Part shown: piece after piece, positions 58,407 to 64,000 of the stretch
Layout of the letters: each line of letters starts with the position of its first letter
Position numbering within the stretch: the first letter of the stretch is position 1
Source: Acanthococcus lagerstroemiae
Taxonomy: Eukaryota; Arthropoda; Insecta; Hemiptera; Eriococcidae
Direction of reading: 5' to 3'
Assembly (NCBI GenBank): GCA_031841125.1
Contig: CM063106.1
Coordinates: 71,164,101-71,228,100, forward strand
DNA: 64,000 nt
The notes under the pieces: generated by a model
What the model saw: the letters and a program-made list of their open reading frames with translations, nothing else
Told to the model about the DNA's origin: nothing
Databases searched by the model: none
Made by a program: the position numbers and the translations under genes

Positions 58407-58566
58407 CAGTAGCGTATTTGGGGGGGGGGTCCCCCGAGTTCAACCCCCCTCCCCATGGCCAAAGAAAACTCCAAATATATCAAAAATATGCTAACTTTTT
58501 TCCCCCAAGGAATACCCTCAAAATCAAAAGTCAACCCCCCATGATTTCATCCTAGATACGCTACTG
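58407..58566. mobile_element. hAT-type MITE, 160 bp, with perfect 8 bp duplication
   Basis: The ends CAGTAGCGTATTTGG and cctagatacgctactg are inverted repeats. The 8 bp CTTATAGA flanks both sides exactly (58399-58406 and 58567-58574). The length of the duplication and the CAGTAGCGTA terminus identify a hAT derivative. Internal G- and C-runs (58420-58435; 58534-58540) are part of the element. No coding content. Confidence 0.93.
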
Positions 58567-58574
58567 CTTATAGA

Positions 58575-61500
58575 TATATGTATTCCAGAAAGAGATCTTA
58601 CCTCTAAGATTGTGGAACTAGTCAATGTCGTTTCCATTTCCTGGAGGTGGAAGCTACCCAACACACACGCGAACGGACATATAGACAAATCAGATACAGT
58701 AAATAAAGGCTGGAAAGAATTCGGTACTCAGGTATCCAGACCCTGGATCTTGTTTCCCAGCTTCAGCAGGGATGCCAGCAAAAAAATAAGTCCTTGCATT
58801 TTCTTTACAAAATACGTCATAGGTATATACAACCAAAGAGATTTCAACTCGATGAATTTTCATCATATGTGAAGATATGCAAATAAACAGATTAATATAG
58901 GCAGATAGGCAAACAGACAGACAGGTCATGGTCATGATGTCGACCAGTTTCAGAAAAATAAAATGTATGCCATTCCCTCATTTCTTCATACCATTTTTCA
59001 TGCTTCAAATTTTCTCTAAAAAGTACGCCTCCCCCTTGTATATACTCTGTAGAAAATTTCATGTGCTTTTTTTGGAAGTTTGATTCTGATGAAATACTCT
59101 ATCAATTGCAGGTAGAAAGACTGACGACTCTTTCTACTAAATGTGTATATTTATCCTCTGGAGTTTTCTAACACACCTTTCACAATATGTACCAGCTTAG
59201 GTGGGGAAAAAACAAAACAAGTTACCACAATGTTTGGAATGGAAATAAACAAAATCTTGGGCATAATGTAACCTACTTTTAAAATTGAAGGAGCTACGAA
59301 TCTCCAAAGAGTGAACTTGATAGCTTCAATTCGGAAATTTTTTCAGCGACAAGGAATGTTCAGTACATTAAAAATGTAACAAAAACTTGCGTAACTACTC
59401 ACTTTTCTCCCTCAATATGGAAGGGGCAATAAGAATTTTAAAATTGGCATCCTGAAATTTGAGAAAATTTTTACCCACATAAATCTGGACTTTAATACTC
59501 CTTTCAATATTCACGATAGGCAACAAGCAGCTGTTGTAATTTCTATTCAGTTTTTCAAGTAGGTGCTGTCCGTAGCTGCTTTTAATAAATGAATATATTT
59601 GGTCAATGAAACGATGCTTAATGATTTTAAAATTTTGCGAAGTTTCATGGAAATCTTTAAATTCGGAAATTAAATATCTTGAATACTGAATAGACCATCA
59701 ATTCAAAATTTAAGCGGTCGATATTTCAACGTTAATATTATTAGAACTTTCAGAATCGTTAAGCTCATTCAATATCAAACGAAGGGACTAAAATAACCAA
59801 GTAAGTTTTTGTCACTCCTTTGAAGAAGTTTCTAAATTAGAACACGTTATCAAATTCGCTAAAAAAAAAAAAAAAAAGACAAATTAGACAGCTCCAAAGT
59901 GATAGGGAACTCAGACAGGCAGATAGAAACAAGGTAGACAGCCACAGGTTTCTTTTCTCCTGGACACAGTGTCGGCTGGAATCAAAAAGCGATACTATCG
60001 AAGTTTTGCTCGAGACTGCTTGGCGAGTTTTTCCCATGTTAGTCTGGACAATATTCATCAGGGCAGCTTTCAGTTTGCCGAAGTGCGACTCAATTTCATC
60101 GCATCTCTCCTTCCCTCCCAAATCGGTATGAACATAGAAAAAAAAAAAAAATCATCAAGTTACAGAAAAACTTAAGAGAGAGGGGTTATGATGACTGGGA
60201 GTAGTGGCGCCCTCCTGTAATCCGAGCTCAGGAAGTCTGACCCTCCCCTCCTTCACCCGTATCGACTATTACGAGCGGTGGCTTGTTGTATGACAACCAG
60301 AAGGCCTGTGTTGTTCGGTGATCAGCGAAGTAAGGGAGCGAGATACATGCCTAAGGGGGTTGAAAATTAAACTGAGATCAACACAGAGATTATGAGTTCT
60401 GAGTTACATCCTTCGCTGCAGCAACAGTTATGAATTATATTTTTCCCCCTCAAATGGAAGCTTTTTAAATCGCTAACTTCATTTTTGGGGTAGTTTGTTT
60501 TTAACCCCTCTGGCTCAAAGAGGGACTAACGTTACCCACATTCATTTTAACACTTAGTATATATCATTTTTGGTGGAGTTGGCTAAATCCATTTTTAGTT
60601 GTTCCATCAACATTCACTCCCCGTCAAACTCCACTGTTCTACATCATTGACTAATTTCAGCTCATAAATAAGTAGAAAGAAGAGTTTTTCGGGTGACTGA
60701 ATCCATTTTTGATTTTATACCGTCTCCAACCACAACCCTTCAATCACCCCTGCTCGATCTGGAGCTAATATTGACTAATACAAACGCTGGCACGTTGGTC
60801 GAAAATAGGATTTTCGGGGTCACGAGGTCATTCAAACTGAAACTGCCTTCTTCCAGGTTCCACAGCTCTGCGGGGAGGGCTACTGCTGACCAACACCAAT
60901 TTTCATGTATGTTATTGCGCTGAAATTGAAATTTTCTGAACTCTGAAATTCATTTTCAAGGCTGTTTCCGTTTCAATCCTTTTACTTAGAGCTTCATAAG
61001 GGAGCAGGTTGCCAAGCGTAAGAAGTGGGAAGTTTCATTTACACTCTGGAAAGGTGTCACTTTTCCACTCCACTTCACCGACTGGTGACTCAATCTATTA
61101 CCAGAGGAAGTCAGGTTTCAAGCACATACCAGGGGGCTCTCCCATCTATCCAGCTCGAACACACCAACACTCCCTTTACATCTTATTCGTGTGCATGCGT
61201 GTTTCCGCAAAGATTCTAAACTGATACTCGTATCAACATTAGACTGGTTGGTCTAATCTGGCTAGCTGACTCGGATGATTATCTATCTGTCTGATTGGCT
61301 GGCAAGCAGACCACAGCGTATTCTAGATATCTGCGAGATTTGAGTTTTTCATCCTCCGAGGGGGGGAGGGGTCAGGTGTTTGCTGTACAAAGAAACAAGG
61401 GGGAAATTTCACACTCATTTCGCTCGAGTCGGCCCCTTACTATTCATTAGTTTTTCATTTTTCAGGCCATCTGTCAGCCTGTGTATCTCGAATTTCGTTG

Positions 61501-62435
61501 AAAGGGTCACTATTTATAAGCCTTTACGCTCAACTCTGTGTCCGTCAGGCACAAACACACATCCACACTGGCTGGCAGGAATAGGATACAGAAGGCTGAG
61601 GATATCCTGGCTTTCGGGTTCTGGATCTTAGCTTTCAGCTCAGGTTTTTCTTCAGCGAGCGACCAGATTTTTACCGGCTTTCGTTCTAACTACATCTTGG
61701 GTTAAAATAATAGATTTGACCAGGTTTTTTAGGGGGAGGGGGGACCCACTCGAAGTTGTTTCTCGGTCAGGATTATAGAGAGCAACAACAGAGCACGGAT
61801 AACCTCCCCCCCCCCTGTCACCGAAACTACTGTGAAGACCACACGTTATGTGAACGCCTTACAAATCGGATAAATTACTTATTTCAAAAACGAAGCATTC
61901 GATGATGGTGCAGGCTAATTTACATATACATAGAGCATATACTCATTGTCAGAGCAGCGGTTACTCGAACTGAAGACGGGTGCCCCGAAGCGAACCTAAT
62001 GAGGACACGGGTACGCGTCGGAATGTAATTCAACGTGCGAGTGTGTGCGTGTAAAACACGACCAAATCGGATGCTTTGAACTTCATTCAGCATTCTCCGC
62101 GCTGTTGAGCAATTTGGTTTCCGACACCGAGTACAAGTATACATCAGCGTTACTAAGCCATGGTGTGTAGAAAAGTATGTGTACCTACACAAAATTCATC
62201 TGCCTGGCTGAAAAATTGCGCGCAGCAGGAGAATGTGCAAAACAAAAAGAGCAAGTGTGAGTAGACGGTGTTCTATAAGACCATAGATGTATCTTCCTCT
62301 CGCTTCCTTCGCTGGTGTATACGAGATGAAAAAATAACGCCAACCTTACCTCGCCAAAACAGTTCACGTGTTCGAGAATTACAGAGGTGAGACAACCGCC
62401 AAACCGCAGACTATGCTAATGAGGGAACGCGAACG
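58575..62435. other. no gene recognised; possible worn tandem DNA at 60.4-60.9 kb
   Basis: A poly-A tract lies at 59862-59878. From 60480 to 60840 words like 'ttttggtggagttggctaaatccatttttag' (60565) and 'ttcgggtgactgaatccatttttgat' (60686) recur at roughly 90-130 bp, possibly an old tandem repeat. C-runs near 61808-61816 and G-runs near 61359. No coding region supported. Confidence 0.35.
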
Positions 62436-62505
62436 AATGCACACACGAATGAATGAATGAGGGGATGAACGAACGAATGAACAAGTGAATGAATGAATGA
62501 AGTGT
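62436..62505. repeat. imperfect (GAAT/GAAC)n microsatellite
   Basis: Tetranucleotide run of gaat and gaac units with a few interruptions ('aggggatg', 'aagtg'). Confidence 0.85.
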
Positions 62506-64000
62506 CTGTACACCACATCAAATGAATAGAAGAGATTTCATCGCGTTGGCCGACAAACCGCTGCCAGCGGCGAACAGAACTAATTATAAAACAATGTTAT
62601 TAATTCAGTTTTGCTATCTCTCATCAACGTGATACAGAATACAGAATCACCGAGTGGGTCATTTGAAGTGCAACCCACATAATATGTACATAGCAGGAAC
62701 TCGCGAAAAAAAGAAGAAAAAAAACGAACTCTCCCGTTCTCTCGGCAGTGTCGATGCTTCCGTCTCCAACTGCGAGGAAAATTTTCTACAAATTGGAAAA
62801 TCAATACGCTCTAATAAAGTCTCGAATTCGTTCTGTAACAGGGTAATGTAACGGAAGGGGAAAAAAGACTCGCAACTGCGACTACATGGAAAAAAATATG
62901 TAAAATTAATACGGTGTTTCGTATTATTAAAATGTATCAACACACTTCAAATACTCACTCCACTCGCGTATCCTTTTTTTCTGTTCGCCATTTACGTTTC
63001 ATAACCGACAGAAAATACTATTCGCATTTCAAAAATCTTCGGATAAGTAGCGATGTTTTATTAATCAACGACGCGTGGCATTTTTCGGCACGACGATATA
63101 CACACATACGCTGAGTGGGAAAACATTACTCAATATACATACAAAGGAGAATCCCTGAAGTTGAAATCGCTTTGGGCCGGATAAAATCTGAATTTATAGG
63201 TACACTCGACAGAATATAAGAACGAAAGAAGGAAGACAATGGGGTAAGCATGAAAAAAGAAGAAAAGAGAAAGCGAAACACTATCCTTCCATATTCTTTT
63301 CCACATCGATCCCAGGAATGAATTTACATTTCTATTCATTCGAGCGAAAAGATTTGAATTTGAGTAAGAAAACCAGGTTCTGTAACCTCAGACATCGGAA
63401 CGTTTCTACTGACATGCGAGAGTTTACCAAATTTCCTTCAAAATACACACATTACTCGTATCCACAAGATTTTAATGGGGTCGGGATGAAGACCGTCCAG
63501 TAGTAAGAATGCACGACGGAAGACGAGAATTGAAACAAGAAGTGGTTTACAAACATATATTCTTTGATTTTCTATCAATTTTTGTAACCAAGGTACAGAT
63601 GCGCCTAAAATACACCAAAAATGGCTTTTTCGACCACTTCAAAAGCAATCCGCGAAAAAAATGAGGGTAATGAGAGAAATCGGTTAACGTACTTGAAATC
63701 AGCGAGGAAAATAGTTCTAGAAAAGTTGGTTCGCTTTTCGGAGCATTTTCGGCGTTTCTCCGCGTTACTGACAACATCATAATCTATACTGGCAGTCAAT
63801 TTGTTTTATGGCTAAGACGGCATACAACTTTTAATTTTCTTGTGACAAAGTTGTTCTCGAACTATTCTTCATTCTTCGCAGGCCAGAACATGACCTTTCA
63901 ATCGAGCCGTTTGCAATGCAATTAGAAGAAAAATCCAGAAGTCCATACTAGCAGGCTTCAAGCACACACAGCATTTGAGAAGGATTCAACACATATACTA
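62506..64000. other. no gene recognised
   Basis: AT-rich. Small overlapping ORFs on both strands, none with a recognisable domain. No repeat pair found inside the window. Confidence 0.4.

Noticed and set aside
62340..62400. Minus-strand ggcgag|gtaagg splice-donor-like site after an ATG-containing ORF
   Set aside because: A lone donor-like motif without coding signal or promoter-like context is expected by chance.
1..64000. CRISPR array, bacterial operon, LTR retrotransposon or endogenous virus
   Set aside because: No regularly spaced identical short repeats, no ribosome-binding-site-led gene strings, no paired LTRs and no recognisable capsid, integrase, protease or viral polymerase sequence were seen.

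Overview
The window reads as AT-rich nuclear DNA of an animal, most likely an arthropod and probably an insect. I see no bacterial gene organisation, operons, rRNA or plausible long host ORF. What can be identified is eukaryotic transposon debris: an R1-clade-like LINE, a second LINE with the LLYASETW / QLRWADHIRRM signature, Tigger/pogo-type elements with TA target duplications, hAT-type MITEs, fold-back elements and diverged 40-180 bp tandem repeats. A hemipteran would fit, but the sequence does not prove it. Most ORFs of 60-145 codons are what chance gives in DNA of this composition. Most of the window is therefore intergenic or intronic.

Layout. 0.2-7.2 kb: several copies of a MITE family with CAGGGTGTCTACC ends (here 'family A'), one carrying a nested insert, plus a Tigger-type MITE (2.6-3.1 kb). 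7.6-9.1 kb: a fold-back element with roughly 0.3 kb arms. 11.2-13.2 kb: a decayed R1-type LINE, followed by degenerate tandem DNA to 14.5 kb. 15.16-15.25 kb: a possible internal host exon. 18-24 kb: small duplications, a T-rich tract, a 0.13 kb hairpin element, a diverged 180 bp repeat, an AGACT-word repeat, another family A copy and a GC-rich retroelement-like fragment. 27.6-29.2 kb: a roughly 150 bp tandem array split by a 1.0 kb family A copy. 31.8-32.6 kb: an internally deleted Tigger element that keeps the transposase C-terminus. 33.5-34.1 and 34.6-35.6 kb: two more TIR elements. 38.7-39.13 kb: a CpG-rich block with a possible signal-peptide first exon and a splice donor. 39.5-40.6 kb: a 5'-truncated LINE. 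42-46 kb: minisatellite-like DNA. 46.7-50.5 kb: two diverged tandem arrays, the second cut by a 0.3 kb TA-target MITE. 52.2-54.0 kb: tandem repeats and a large inverted repeat. 54.1-56.5 kb: a decayed 2.4 kb hAT-like DNA transposon. 58.4-58.6 kb: a hAT MITE with a perfect 8 bp target duplication. 58.6-64 kb: mostly featureless.

The most informative connection is between the 54.1-56.5 kb element and family A. Its ends (CAGGGTGTCT...) match those of the MITEs, and it contains a recognisable but broken transposase on the minus strand, so it is a candidate source of the enzyme that moved them. No host gene can be named with confidence.
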